DNA from: Sporopachydermia quercuum
Taxonomy: Eukaryota > Ascomycota > Sporopachydermiomycetes > Sporopachydermiales > Sporopachydermiaceae
NCBI GenBank assembly: GCA_001599295.1
Contig: BCGN01000008.1
Location: 682,001 to 746,000 of the forward strand
Reading direction: 5' to 3'
Length of the DNA: 64,000 bases
In this document: positions 20,523-32,944 of the stretch, one piece after another
How positions within the stretch are numbered: position 1 is the first letter of the stretch
How the letters are laid out: every line of letters begins with the position of its first letter
Notes under the pieces: generated by a model
The model's input: the letters and a program-made list of their open reading frames with translations, nothing else
Databases searched by the model: none
What the model was told of the DNA's origin: nothing
Program-made: the position numbers and the translations under genes

Positions 20523-21473
20523 ATGTCCTCACAGTTAACACTACAACAATCATCCCCGCGAAACAATGAACCAAGGCAAATGCATATGATAGGTAACAAC
20601 GAAAAGGTAGTAGACATAATATGGGGATTGATTTTCGTGTTTCTTGATTATTCCGATATTTCGTCTTTGAGTAAAGTTTGTCGACAGTTCCGGCAGTTAA
20701 TTCAATCGGATGAGTTTCGGATGTTCTATTNAAGTCGGGTCAACTATCTGGTTAAATTACAGTTAACTCATAGTCTACAATCAAGACCTTCAACCAAACA
20801 ATTGTATTCTCGGCATATTTTACTTTATTGCAATGCCGATCCATGCTTACACAACTTACTCCGGAAGACGGAAAAGCAATTAATTCGAGATCAATTGCAG
20901 AAGCAATTACGGAAAAGACCATCAAAGGAATCTCTAATTGCTAATAATATCATCCCTTCTATACCGATTGCTTCAAAAGTGAGACAACTATCATTCAGCA
21001 GGACAAAAGATAGTTTAGAAGCTATATTGAGACACAGGATTAAAGCAAAACAACTGTTTCCGTTATCTGATTATCGCTGGTTTGAAAGATCCAATGGCAA
21101 AATTGTTTTAATTAATGGCCCTCGTAGTGGTTATAAAACTAAAGACAATGCCCAATCAATACCGAGAGTAAGAGTTCATAGATTGAAGGTTTATTACGAA
21201 AATCTTGCTACTATAGATTCAGAAATTGGTATCCCCGGCTGTGGAAATTTATGTTACTTTGAAGTTGAATCTCAATGGTTAAAACGTTTGCAATGGTTAT
21301 ACTGTGGAAACGATGAAGTAGGATACTATGGAGAGAGAGGAAATAACAATAAGAGTGGTAAGAGCAGAATTCAACATACCAGAAATTGGAGTTACAGCTG
21401 GTCTTCTTGTTTGAAAAAACAATTTTCTGGCAGTATAAACGATGGTGTATTTTTTCATGATATTCTTGTTTGA
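20523..21473 (+). CDS. F-box-like protein of unknown target
   Basis: A 316-residue protein. Residues about 28-75 (VVDIIWGLIFVFLDYSDISSLSKVCRQFRQLI...) fit the F-box pattern: a hydrophobic first helix, L-D-Y-x-D-I-x-S-L-x-x-V-x-R-x-F, then a third helix. F-box proteins bind Skp1 and bring substrates to SCF ubiquitin ligases. No leucine-rich or WD repeat is visible in the C-terminal part, which is basic (RDQLQKQLRKRPSK...) and ends in an Asn/Ser/Tyr-rich segment, so the substrate is unknown. Codon 70 contains an N at 20731 (TNA), which could be Leu, Ser or a stop. The ATG at 20523 is the only sensible start. No intron is needed. The F-box call is by pattern and is moderate in strength; I do not recognise a named orthologue. 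Confidence 0.6.
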   Translation: MSSQLTLQQSSPRNNEPRQMHMIGNNEKVVDIIWGLIFVFLDYSDISSLSKVCRQFRQLIQSDEFRMFYXSRVNYLVKLQLTHSLQSRPSTKQLYSRHILLYCNADPCLHNLLRKTEKQLIRDQLQKQLRKRPSKESLIANNIIPSIPIASKVRQLSFSRTKDSLEAILRHRIKAKQLFPLSDYRWFERSNGKIVLINGPRSGYKTKDNAQSIPRVRVHRLKVYYENLATIDSEIGIPGCGNLCYFEVESQWLKRLQWLYCGNDEVGYYGERGNNNKSGKSRIQHTRNWSYSWSSCLKKQFSGSINDGVFFHDILV

Positions 21474-22288
21474 TTGGCGTATAGATATGGGATATGTAGG
21501 TATAGGGAAACTGTGAATACACTGGATATGGATTGACTTAGGGATATGAATGAATAAATAGTAAAATCTGCTATTATAAATAGTTGTCAATTTTTTTCGA
21601 TTGTCTGAAATATGATTTTATAATACATGATTTTATTATTAGTTATCAATACTGCAGAGTTCTAAGGTAAATATTCTTGATTATTACTATGACGATAATG
21701 GATAGATAGATCCAAAGATATAATAGGAGACAACTGGTCTTTCAAAATTTAGCTTATAATGTCTTTACCGAGATGTTCAAAATAATGACTGGGGAATGCA
21801 TTATCCCACATTCAAGAGCAGCAGCAATAACCTATGACCCAGATTNTCGTAGTAGTATATCACTACGTGAAATCTATTATCATTCTCATTTCGCTCATAT
21901 TACTCTGCTACTAATTCCGCTAAGTATCCACAACGTTGTTGATTCTTATTGAAATCAATCAATTTAGTTCACTTTTAGAGCAACAGTGAATCAGTCTGTG
22001 CTGTAACAAATAGAAGTAATTTCTATCTTCCATTCTCCTGTTTACAGTTCAGCTATTATTAACAGTAGCCAATTTATTAGTTGCCCAACTTACAGTCATA
22101 CTTTGAGAGAAGACAACTCAACTTTTATCCCTAAACGTTCAATCAGAATAAACTATTGGTTGTGTATTGGTTGTGTGGTGTTTCGAGCATTGCTTTTCAA
22201 GTTGTTTGCTAAGCACATTTCCATTCGAAACTATGTCCCAATACGTTATTTACCATAAAGACAATTTAAGCCGCAACCAATCCTGGTC
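21474..22288. other. Convergent 3' intergenic region F-box gene / SKN1
   Basis: An 815-base AT-rich spacer between converging genes, with one N at 21846. No coding stretch, RNA gene or repeat seen. Confidence 0.6.
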
Positions 22289-24523
22289 CTAACATTTACT
22301 CATTAATTTATTCTTTGGCCAGTCATAACCAGTTTGCGACCATAGTGTAGCATTGAAATTCTCATAGCTCTTCGGATGATTTTTGATAAATTCAGCCGTT
22401 GGATAGTCATGTGGATCACAAGTCACACTCTTCGCATTAGCTGGTTGATACACTCGTACATAATCGATTGACATAATACTTGGAAATTCCAACGATGGCC
22501 AATCGATATATGCCCATGAATTAGACACCCCTAAGTTCAATACTATTGACATTGGTTCTCTTGAAATAAGTCTCCAATCAATATTCCCATTAGGATGAAA
22601 TGTATTCTGATAAGCTGTGAATGTGGGATCATCACCAACAAAGAATCTTAGATAACCTTGATTATCCGAATTATAAGTCGGTAATTTGGGATGGACACCA
22701 TGTAGATACTCATATGCAAACTTCTGATATGCGCTTTCGCCAAAATCGAAATTTTGCTGTGTTAATGTGTTATAACCAGTGGTATTCTCATACCATTTAG
22801 GATTCAGGGTTGTTACACCAGAAAGAGCTTGTTGGAAAGGACCACCAGCCCAAGAATTCATTGCAGTGACTGATAGATTATAGATTTCTACAAAATCGTA
22901 GTCTGGAATATACCAAATGTCAAACGGTGCTATCTGGGCTGATTGAGATGCAACTCCAGCGAATAGTTTTGTATCCATTGCACCTTCCAGCGCATCAATC
23001 TCTGGTGCTCCTCTTCCTACGCCAGGGTTAGGATGATCTTCACCCGAACACGTACACGAATTAAGCCTTTGTCCAGATAAATAGGAGAGACCATCAGCAG
23101 AAGATTGATTAGGGGTGATTCCTGCATCACAACTATCATAACTGTAAGGCCACAATCCATCAGTGGTGGATAGATAACCAGGTCTACCTAGATTCCCCAT
23201 AGTCCAAATTCCAGGCCAGAGGCCGGAGACAAAACCTTTACCCGGTAGATTCGCTGACACTTCGATTGCTCCTTGAGTGAAACAAAATTTATTCCATGAT
23301 TGAAGCATTCCTGATCTATAGAACAAGTTATGGTTTTTATACGCATCAAGCCTCAACCTAAGAGCACCTTTTGAAGTTGAAATCGCATCAGGGGTGTACC
23401 ATTCCAAATCAGTTGTAGCGGCATAATGGAAATCAGGTCCTGTCCAGAATTGATCATCTCCAGGGTAGAAAGTTCTTCCTTCAGCATTGAATTCATCAGA
23501 AAATACTAATTCCCATTCAGATCCATCCTTAGCTATTCGCTTCAAAGCTGATTCTGGTGTATCTGGGTCAATCAGTTCGGTTCTTATAGCAGATAGCTTT
23601 GGATATTGATACATTGTTAATATTTCATAGGTTTCATCTTTATTCTGTCCATATGTTCCTGTTGTTATACCCGAGTATGTTAACGCTGGCAAAACTATGA
23701 ATAGACATAGAAGACCTATAGTTAATATAATTATTGCTAGGAGATTAATTTTTCCTTTGAAATCTAGATTCCAGAAACAGTTTCTTGTCCATTGATGATC
23801 CTTTTCATAATCGTCCTCAGGGCTTGGATTATGGATCCAATCGTCAGCTTCTTTTTCATGGAGCAGCAAAGGAAAGGAGTCATCAGGATATCCTACAAAT
23901 GGTGAATAAGTATCATTCTCAAAAAACTGGTTAACAGCTTTTGAATTAAGTACGTCATTTTGAGAAGAAGAAGAGCTGGAAAGTGTTGGAGAAGAGCTGG
24001 GGTTTCTTATTGCTGTTGGAGGAGTACTTGATGTGATTGGTAACCCTGGTGGGAATGAAAAACTGTATGTATTTGTTATTGGTGTTCTAGAAGGCTGATA
24101 ATGCTGCGAGGATGTCGTTGAGCTTGAATTTGTGGAAGCGAATTGTTGTTGAGAGTGTGGGTGTGACAGGGGATATGACTGGGGATACTGAGAAATCGAA
24201 GGTAGATAAGGTAGTCCAACAGAGTTGTTTGATGGGCTGTCTTGTTGGTCGTTTACGATAGTATGATGATGGCTTTCAGGATTAATAAGGACACTGAACT
24301 CAGAGTTTGAATTTGAGTCCACACTTGAGCTTTCATTGGGCCCATCTGACGACCCCTGGACTATTCGATTATTGGAACCAGTAGTTGTAGGATTAGGAGC
24401 ATTGCTGCTAATATTATTATCAGTATTGGCATTGGTTGTACTAGTAGGAGAGATACTTTCGTTGTGCTGATCGATTCCCCGCTCGTTTGCTTTCGGGCTG
24501 CCAACCAATTGTCGAAATCCCAT
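22289..24523 (-). CDS. SKN1: SKN1/KRE6-family beta-1,6-glucan synthesis protein
   Basis: A 744-residue type II membrane protein. The first ~255 residues are a cytosolic Ser/Asn/Pro-rich tail. A single membrane span follows (NLLAIIILTIGLLCLFIVL, about 258-288), and then a lumenal GH16-like domain at about 330-715. The active-site-type motif GAPEIDALEGAMD lies near 504-511, and WPGIWTMGNLGRPGY and the terminal IMSIDYVRVYQ strand are family hallmarks. Cys-rich segments (SCDAGI, LNSCTCSG) match conserved Kre6/Skn1 cysteines. These proteins sit in the Golgi, ER and plasma membrane and are needed for beta-1,6-glucan in the cell wall. Kre6 and Skn1 are paralogues from a Saccharomyces-lineage duplication, so either name applies. 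The ATG at 24523 starts MGFRQLVGSPK; no intron is needed. Confidence 0.9.
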   Translation of the reverse strand: MGFRQLVGSPKANERGIDQHNESISPTSTTNANTDNNISSNAPNPTTTGSNNRIVQGSSDGPNESSSVDSNSNSEFSVLINPESHHHTIVNDQQDSPSNNSVGLPYLPSISQYPQSYPLSHPHSQQQFASTNSSSTTSSQHYQPSRTPITNTYSFSFPPGLPITSSTPPTAIRNPSSSPTLSSSSSSQNDVLNSKAVNQFFENDTYSPFVGYPDDSFPLLLHEKEADDWIHNPSPEDDYEKDHQWTRNCFWNLDFKGKINLLAIIILTIGLLCLFIVLPALTYSGITTGTYGQNKDETYEILTMYQYPKLSAIRTELIDPDTPESALKRIAKDGSEWELVFSDEFNAEGRTFYPGDDQFWTGPDFHYAATTDLEWYTPDAISTSKGALRLRLDAYKNHNLFYRSGMLQSWNKFCFTQGAIEVSANLPGKGFVSGLWPGIWTMGNLGRPGYLSTTDGLWPYSYDSCDAGITPNQSSADGLSYLSGQRLNSCTCSGEDHPNPGVGRGAPEIDALEGAMDTKLFAGVASQSAQIAPFDIWYIPDYDFVEIYNLSVTAMNSWAGGPFQQALSGVTTLNPKWYENTTGYNTLTQQNFDFGESAYQKFAYEYLHGVHPKLPTYNSDNQGYLRFFVGDDPTFTAYQNTFHPNGNIDWRLISREPMSIVLNLGVSNSWAYIDWPSLEFPSIMSIDYVRVYQPANAKSVTCDPHDYPTAEFIKNHPKSYENFNATLWSQTGYDWPKNKLMSKC

Positions 24524-26327
24524 TGTTTTTATTGAATTTCATCAGCTTTTTTGCTGAGAAAATATGACTGGAAATAACTGATGGGAGCAAACAAAAAAAT
24601 AGAACTCGGTTGTTTATTCATCTGTGTTAATGTGAAGATATGAAGACCCACCTAACCAGACATTACATTACATGCACGAAACTTGTTGATATAATAAGTA
24701 ACTCACTTCTACAACTACGTTGTTGAAACAAACAAACCAAAAACACTGTATATATTTGAAGCAAGGCTTTCTTAAGTAAATCTCTCAAAAAGCACTCATT
24801 GGATATATACTGAACAAAAATTGAGTTTGATTCTTTAGAATGATAAATTAATTAAATGAAGATACAGTAAAATACCCTTAAAAGCGGTTTGACATGAGAA
24901 TAAAGAATAAGGTTCGATAGAGTTTAAAGTATAANTTGATTAGTTTAGCATGGTTGCTTATTTTGTTTTAGTATAGAGTTGATCGTGTATGAAGTATTTA
25001 ATATCAATGACGAAATTGAGGAAATTTGAGTGGACTATTATGATCAGTTCTAGATTTTCAAAAGAGATAAGGAGTAATCAAGTAAACTGGATTCTGTCAA
25101 GTTCTTAATTATCCGATCAGTCATAACTCTCTCAAGTCTTAAATCAAGGAGTTAGGTTTACGCGAATACTACTTGGCTTCTAATTTGAACATGCTTCATC
25201 GGTTTAAGGAGATTTGCGTAGGCTTATTGAAGAAGCTAAAGCAGGTTGAACATGGGATTGTAAAAGTTAAGAAGAACTTTATTCTGTATCCTTCTGAGCT
25301 TAATTAGTCGGTAGTATGCATTTGCTCCCATAGAACATGAGAATAAAGGTTCCCAAATGAGTACGCAAAATAATCTAAGTATTAACAAGCTAAATACATT
25401 GCTGGCTATTAGTTCCTAATTTCATAACTTCCATTGAATTTTGTACTCAAGTTTTCAACGCATTTTCATCTTGTATATGATAGTGAATAAAAAAGATTAG
25501 GTCTCATGCTAAATAGAGTTTCATTGTACTCACTAATTGAGGAATTTCATCATTTAAACTTTCAGGTCTTGAAACCCTTTTTCTATGAAACATAACCGCC
25601 TAATCCTTTCAGACTTTTCTTCTCAATATATTGATAAGGTAAGAATTGTAGTGAGAAATCAAGCAATCAAAGGATAATTAATATTAAGTCTGATTCTATA
25701 AAAAATTATGAATAATCGTTGTGTTGGTTGTAGTGTCACCTTTGGAAAGGGAGAATACGTTACAATATAATGTAATAACTGAACTGCTACTGATGGCATA
25801 CCAATAGAAAAAAGCAGAAGCCAGTAAACGTATATCGTTTAATGACTTGAGTGAAGAAATTGTAAAAGAACCAAGGAGTTTTTCAGTTAATTTTCATTCT
25901 AGGTGTACTGCAATTTTTAACTGCTAACTCAAGTGAATGTTAAACAGCTTCTGGCTCTTATAACCATATAAGTATTTCAACATCGGGTTCAAAACATCTA
26001 TCGTTTGACCTCTATGTTCTCCTTATACTAAAACATATCTAAATATAGATAAACAACTCGCAAGATTAACATAAATATTCATAAAATGTTCATCAATGTT
26101 ATCGAGACAAAAAAAATCTACAATTCTACAATTAATATTAGTAATAAACTAGTATAAGTCGATGATTTCAATAGGCTGACCGAGGCCACTACTTAAATAA
26201 AACAAAAACAAAAGTGATAAAACGAAAAAGCATGATAGAATATTTCAAAAAGATCAACGAACTAGCATAAAGCTAATCCTTAATTAATCTATAAAAAATA
26301 TTGAAGTACGTCGTTAAATCACATTTT
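24524..26327. other. 1.8-kb intergenic region SKN1 promoter / ATP2 3' side
   Basis: Unusually long spacer between two minus-strand genes with no open frame of 60 codons in any frame. It must hold the SKN1 promoter and the ATP2 3' end. A plus-strand donor (GTAAGA at about 25639) and a CTAAC...TTAAACAG acceptor (about 25948) could join a 25-codon frame, which is not persuasive. One N at 24935. It may hide a non-coding RNA, but nothing specific was found. Confidence 0.5.
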
Positions 26328-28516
<2,189 letters not shown>

Positions 28517-30125
28517 TATTATTGATTTAGGAATATAAATGGAGAATGGCTTAATGAAACGATCTAGTTGTGCTAAAACGTGTCTTGAAAATGATTCTCC
28601 TGCTGATGTATCGACAAAAGGAAGAAGAAGACAGCGTTAGAAATATGAGGGAGAAAAAGGAGTGAGAAAATCGATCTCGTTGAAATTTGAAAACCGACGA
28701 AGGGTCTGTATTCATTAGGGTCTATACGTTGTTATGTATCTCGGCAATAAAATGAAGAGGGAGGGAGACTCTCATTCATTTCAAAATGTAAACCAGTATA
28801 TTACGGTGGTTACAAGAAATTTAAGTTAGTTTTCTTTGATGATTAATATAAGATTGAATTAGGAGTAAAAATGCTCAGGCCAATTTTCATACTGTTTCTT
28901 ACAAATCGCGATAAGTAGAAACCACCAGTATATGTTCAGTACTTCACCTTGTTGGATGGAGACTCATAATAACTGAAAGAGTCTCGACTAGGGATGTTTG
29001 GATGTATCCCTAGTAAACGCAACCGTTAACTATAAAATGCCATATTATTGGACTGGGCTACCCCTAATTGAAAAATGAGGGTCTCCATTTGTCTGTGGTT
29101 CATCACCATCCAATAGCTTTTTCTGTCTCGCAGAAGTGATTTTGTAAGGGTCTGAGATTGCTTTCACTAATACTCATGCATGATCGGCAGTTAATTGTGG
29201 TCCAAACGAAGAATAGATTTGGATGCTGATAATTGAATAAGTACCCAAATTTTAACTCAATTGATGTTTTGGCAGTAAAGTAATGTCGTGAGATTGAAGG
29301 TCTATTGCTTAAAAACAGCACCAATTTTTTTTTGTTCACAAGGCTTTTGATCTGACCAAACCTATCAGACTATTTGACTAATATCTACAAAAAGTCAAAT
29401 GCAAATTTCAACTCTGCTACCAAAATCTCTGANAATTCATTCATTATCCCAAGTATCTCTCATCTTCGAATCACCCAACTTCGGTTCTCCATACATTCAT
29501 TCTATCATCCTTAACCATCCATCTCATCACACTCTACCCCTTTAATTACTCTGATCGCCATTATTCAATATGAAGTCTCCCTCCACTTCCGTAATTCCCC
29601 ATTTCAGACCCTACTTCTTTTCACTCAATTGACTTTTTCCCCATACTTGAAAGTTCGGGTGTACTACAACCGGGTAACCATATTGCTAACAAAAAAATAG
29701 TGAAACTCTTGTCCCAATTCGGGTACAAACAGTATACTCTAATCCTCATATCAAATATTGATCACGTCATCCGTCTTGGGATTGATATGCTGGCAATAGC
29801 ATTGTTTGATACAAATGAGCCCATATTTTTCAGCAATCTAATAGCCATGTAATAAACTGATAACAAGAAATCATAACGTATTGAAAGTTATAGATCGGTG
29901 GATCTGATCGTAGATGTATTGAATTCTAGCAATTGAGCAGATATCTGTCAATATAGAACCACAATTGACTTTACGGTAAACCTATAACTGTTGGGTTCAA
30001 TTGAATGGCAGTAGTTACCTGAATTCCTCGTCTACAATACTTGATTAACTGACATATATCAGGTCAGGATAGGAAAAAAATAGTATTTCTTTTATTTGTT
30101 ATCTTATACAACAAAATCAATACAA
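28517..30125. other. Divergent promoter region ATP2 / Tudor-SN
   Basis: A 1.6-kb spacer between head-to-head genes. CCAAT occurs at 28880-28884 and ATTGG near 29049; CCAAT is the site of the Hap2/3/5 complex that activates respiratory genes, but a short motif like this is weak evidence. The stretch at about 29450-29640 is pyrimidine-rich. An open frame at 29103-29339 (minus) looks like chance. One N at 29433. Confidence 0.55.
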
Positions 30126-32759
30126 ATGGCACAAAAATTAACTGGAAAAGTGAAAGCTGTGCTTTCTGGTGATACTGTTATTTTGATACCGCCAAAAGCG
30201 GTTCAAAGCCCTCATGATGTTCCGGACAAAGAACGAATTTTGACGTTATCCTATGTCANTGCTCCTCGAATTCAGTCAAATGAACTTTTTGGCTATCAAT
30301 CAAGGGAATTCTTGCGAAATTTGCTGATCGGAAAGGATGTTCAATTCACTGTTGCAAATCAAGGTCAAAACAGCTCGTCGGATGGCCGTGAGTTTGGTGA
30401 TATTTCTGCTCCTATCTTTTCCTCTTTAATTGAATACACTTTGGCCAATGGTACTGTAAAGCTTAGAGATGATATACAACGCAGAGATCCTGAATCATAT
30501 GAAAGACTAAGAGGACTCCAAGAGGAAGCTGAGAACTCTGAGAAAGGCTTATGGGCCAAAGGAATCAAACCAATTGCTGTTCTATCTCAACTGGAAGAAT
30601 CTGCTGTTAGTAAATCAGTAAACAATCCAATTCCTGCCATTGTTGAAAAAGTCATTTCTGGTGATCGTCTTATTGTAAGATGTCTTATTTCACCTACTAC
30701 ACACTATGTTTCAACCGGCTTATTAGCTGGTGTTAAAGCTCCTCGCACTAAATCTAACGATGGTGATTCTGGTGAACCATTTGGTGAAGCAGCAAAGAAA
30801 TTCCTTGAATTGAGATTGCTGAATAAATCTGTTAAAGTTTCCATCATGGGATACTCTCAATCTGGTGTTCCTATTGTTAGAATTCATCATCCTGCTGGTA
30901 ATATTAGTGAAAAGATCATTGAAGCTGGCCTTGCTGAAGTTGTTGATTGGCAAAGTTCATTCCTTGGTCCTGAATTCATGGGAATTCTTAGAAGAGCTGA
31001 GAAGGATGCCAAACATAAAGGCAAGTTCTTATGGAATGATCATTCTCCAGTTGCACCTGTTGGTATTACTACCAAAGTTCCTGTTCATCATAAAGATCCT
31101 TTAGCTGTTGGGAACACTTTAATCGCTAATGTTGCAAGAATCATCTCTGCTGACTCTGTAGTGTTAAGCTTGAAAGATAATTCAGAACATACTGTGCAAT
31201 TCACTTCATTAAGAGGACCTAGAGTCTCCGATCCTAAAACTGCTCCTTATGTGAGCATAGCCAAAGAGTATTTAAGAAAACGTTTAATTGGTAGGCAAGT
31301 GAAGGTAACAGTTGATGCTATTAGAGCTAAAACTGAACAATTCGATGCAAGACCTATGGTCACTCTTGTTCATAACAGTAAAAACATTTCTGAAGCTTTG
31401 GTTGAAGCTGGTTGGTGTACAGTAATTCGTCATCGACGTGATGATGTTGATCGATCTCCAATCTGGGATGAGCTATTGCAGAAAGAGCAAGAATCCATTT
31501 CTGAACAAAAAGGTGTTCATGCCGCTAATCCGCCTGAACCNGAAAGAATTATTGAGGCTTCTGATTCTCTTTCCAAGGCTAAATCTCATTTATTGAGCCT
31601 GCAAAGAGAAAGCAAGATTCCTGCTGTGGTTGAACATGTTTCTTCTGCTACAAGAGCTCGTCTATGGTTACCACGCCAAAACATCAAACTGACATTTATT
31701 CTTGCTGGTTTAAAGGCCAGTAAAACTCAGCACGGATTAGACGTATTAAACCATTTGATCCTACAAAGAGATGTTACTATTGATATACTGGGAACTGATA
31801 AAATTGGTTCATTCGTAGGTAATTTATTCTTACCTGGAAGCTCAGTACCTGTGAGTGTTACTCTAGTTGAACAAGGTCTTGTCCAATTACATGAATTTTC
31901 TGTTGAATCAACAGGTTTTGCCTCCCAGTTAGAAGCTGCTGAACTTTCTGCCAAAACTGCAAAATTAGGTCTTTGGGAAGCCCCTAGCGATAGCTCTACA
32001 ACTGTTGGTGCTTCTACTTCTAGCAATTCTAATGAAAACACTGTTTCGACTGCTTCATCAGCTTCTCCTGGCCGTAAATATATTGATGCCACTGTTGCCT
32101 ATGTTGGTACTGATTTATCTATTTGGTATCAACCTTTAAGTACTACTGATTCTTTAGGTTCATTAATGAAAACATTCAGAACTCATCATAGTGGAAATCA
32201 TCCTAAAGCACCATCAGTCAGAGCTGGTCACTATGTTTCAGTAAAAGATCCTAACAATAGCAAATGGTATCGTGGTAAAGTTATCTCTCATGATAAAGAT
32301 CAATTCAATGTTTTAGAAATTGATTATGGGGTGACTGTTAATGTTAAAGGATCTACATTAAGAGAGTTACCTGGGAAATTTGGTATCAACGAATTACCAG
32401 CACAGGCGACAAAAGCCCAACTAAGTTTCTTAAATCTTGCTGGTAAATCTTTCCACGATGAAGTTATTGATTACTTGGATAAATTAGTTGTTGGAGTTGA
32501 TCTTGTAGTTGCTATTGATGCAGATTTCGGTGATGAGAAACTGATTACAATTTATAGTAAGACGTCTAAGGATTCTCTTGACACTATTAATAGGAAGATT
32601 GTTGAAGATGGATATGCTAGTATTAAAACAAAGTTGAATGACTGGGAGAAGAGCAATGATAAAGTTTTACAAGATTTAACTAAGAAAGAGGAAGAAGCAA
32701 GGTACGGAAGAATTGGCTGTTGGAGATTTGGAGACTTCCGTGATTTAGATGATGAATAA
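30126..32759 (+). CDS. SND1: Tudor-SN / SND1 nuclease-fold protein
   Basis: An 877-residue protein from the ATG at 30126. It has four staphylococcal-nuclease-like repeats, beginning at residues ~4 (LTGKVKAVLSGDTVILIPP), ~175 (VEKVISGDRLIVRCL), ~340 (ARIISADSVVLSL) and ~505 (VEHVSSATRARLWLP). A Tudor domain (about 700-760: SVRAGHYVSVKDPNNSKWYRGKVI) is inserted in a fifth, partial SN fold that ends the chain. This is the exact architecture of Tudor-SN (SND1/Tsn1), a cytoplasmic RNA-binding protein of stress granules and RNA decay that can cut inosine-rich RNA in animals. It is missing from S. cerevisiae and kept in fission yeast and some early yeasts. The Ns at 30259 (ANT: Asn or Ser) and 31541 (CCN: Pro) do not break the frame. 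No intron is needed. Confidence 0.93.
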   Translation: MAQKLTGKVKAVLSGDTVILIPPKAVQSPHDVPDKERILTLSYVXAPRIQSNELFGYQSREFLRNLLIGKDVQFTVANQGQNSSSDGREFGDISAPIFSSLIEYTLANGTVKLRDDIQRRDPESYERLRGLQEEAENSEKGLWAKGIKPIAVLSQLEESAVSKSVNNPIPAIVEKVISGDRLIVRCLISPTTHYVSTGLLAGVKAPRTKSNDGDSGEPFGEAAKKFLELRLLNKSVKVSIMGYSQSGVPIVRIHHPAGNISEKIIEAGLAEVVDWQSSFLGPEFMGILRRAEKDAKHKGKFLWNDHSPVAPVGITTKVPVHHKDPLAVGNTLIANVARIISADSVVLSLKDNSEHTVQFTSLRGPRVSDPKTAPYVSIAKEYLRKRLIGRQVKVTVDAIRAKTEQFDARPMVTLVHNSKNISEALVEAGWCTVIRHRRDDVDRSPIWDELLQKEQESISEQKGVHAANPPEXERIIEASDSLSKAKSHLLSLQRESKIPAVVEHVSSATRARLWLPRQNIKLTFILAGLKASKTQHGLDVLNHLILQRDVTIDILGTDKIGSFVGNLFLPGSSVPVSVTLVEQGLVQLHEFSVESTGFASQLEAAELSAKTAKLGLWEAPSDSSTTVGASTSSNSNENTVSTASSASPGRKYIDATVAYVGTDLSIWYQPLSTTDSLGSLMKTFRTHHSGNHPKAPSVRAGHYVSVKDPNNSKWYRGKVISHDKDQFNVLEIDYGVTVNVKGSTLRELPGKFGINELPAQATKAQLSFLNLAGKSFHDEVIDYLDKLVVGVDLVVAIDADFGDEKLITIYSKTSKDSLDTINRKIVEDGYASIKTKLNDWEKSNDKVLQDLTKKEEEARYGRIGCWRFGDFRDLDDE

Positions 32760-32944
32760 GTAGGAAGAGGATATCATTAGGAGTGTTTATAACTGGAAAA
32801 TTTAGTGGTCTGCTACTACGTGTAGTCCTTCTACTAATCACATCAAATCATTCGATTTCATTCAAAAGTAAATTATTTACATATATCAAATAAACAAAAA
32901 AAATTATCAACATAGCCACATTGTATCATAGTTCATCACTTCAC

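Noticed and set aside
25570-25970. Possible spliced 25-codon plus-strand frame between SKN1 and ATP2
   Set aside because: Too short to judge, and there is no support beyond weak splice-like signals.
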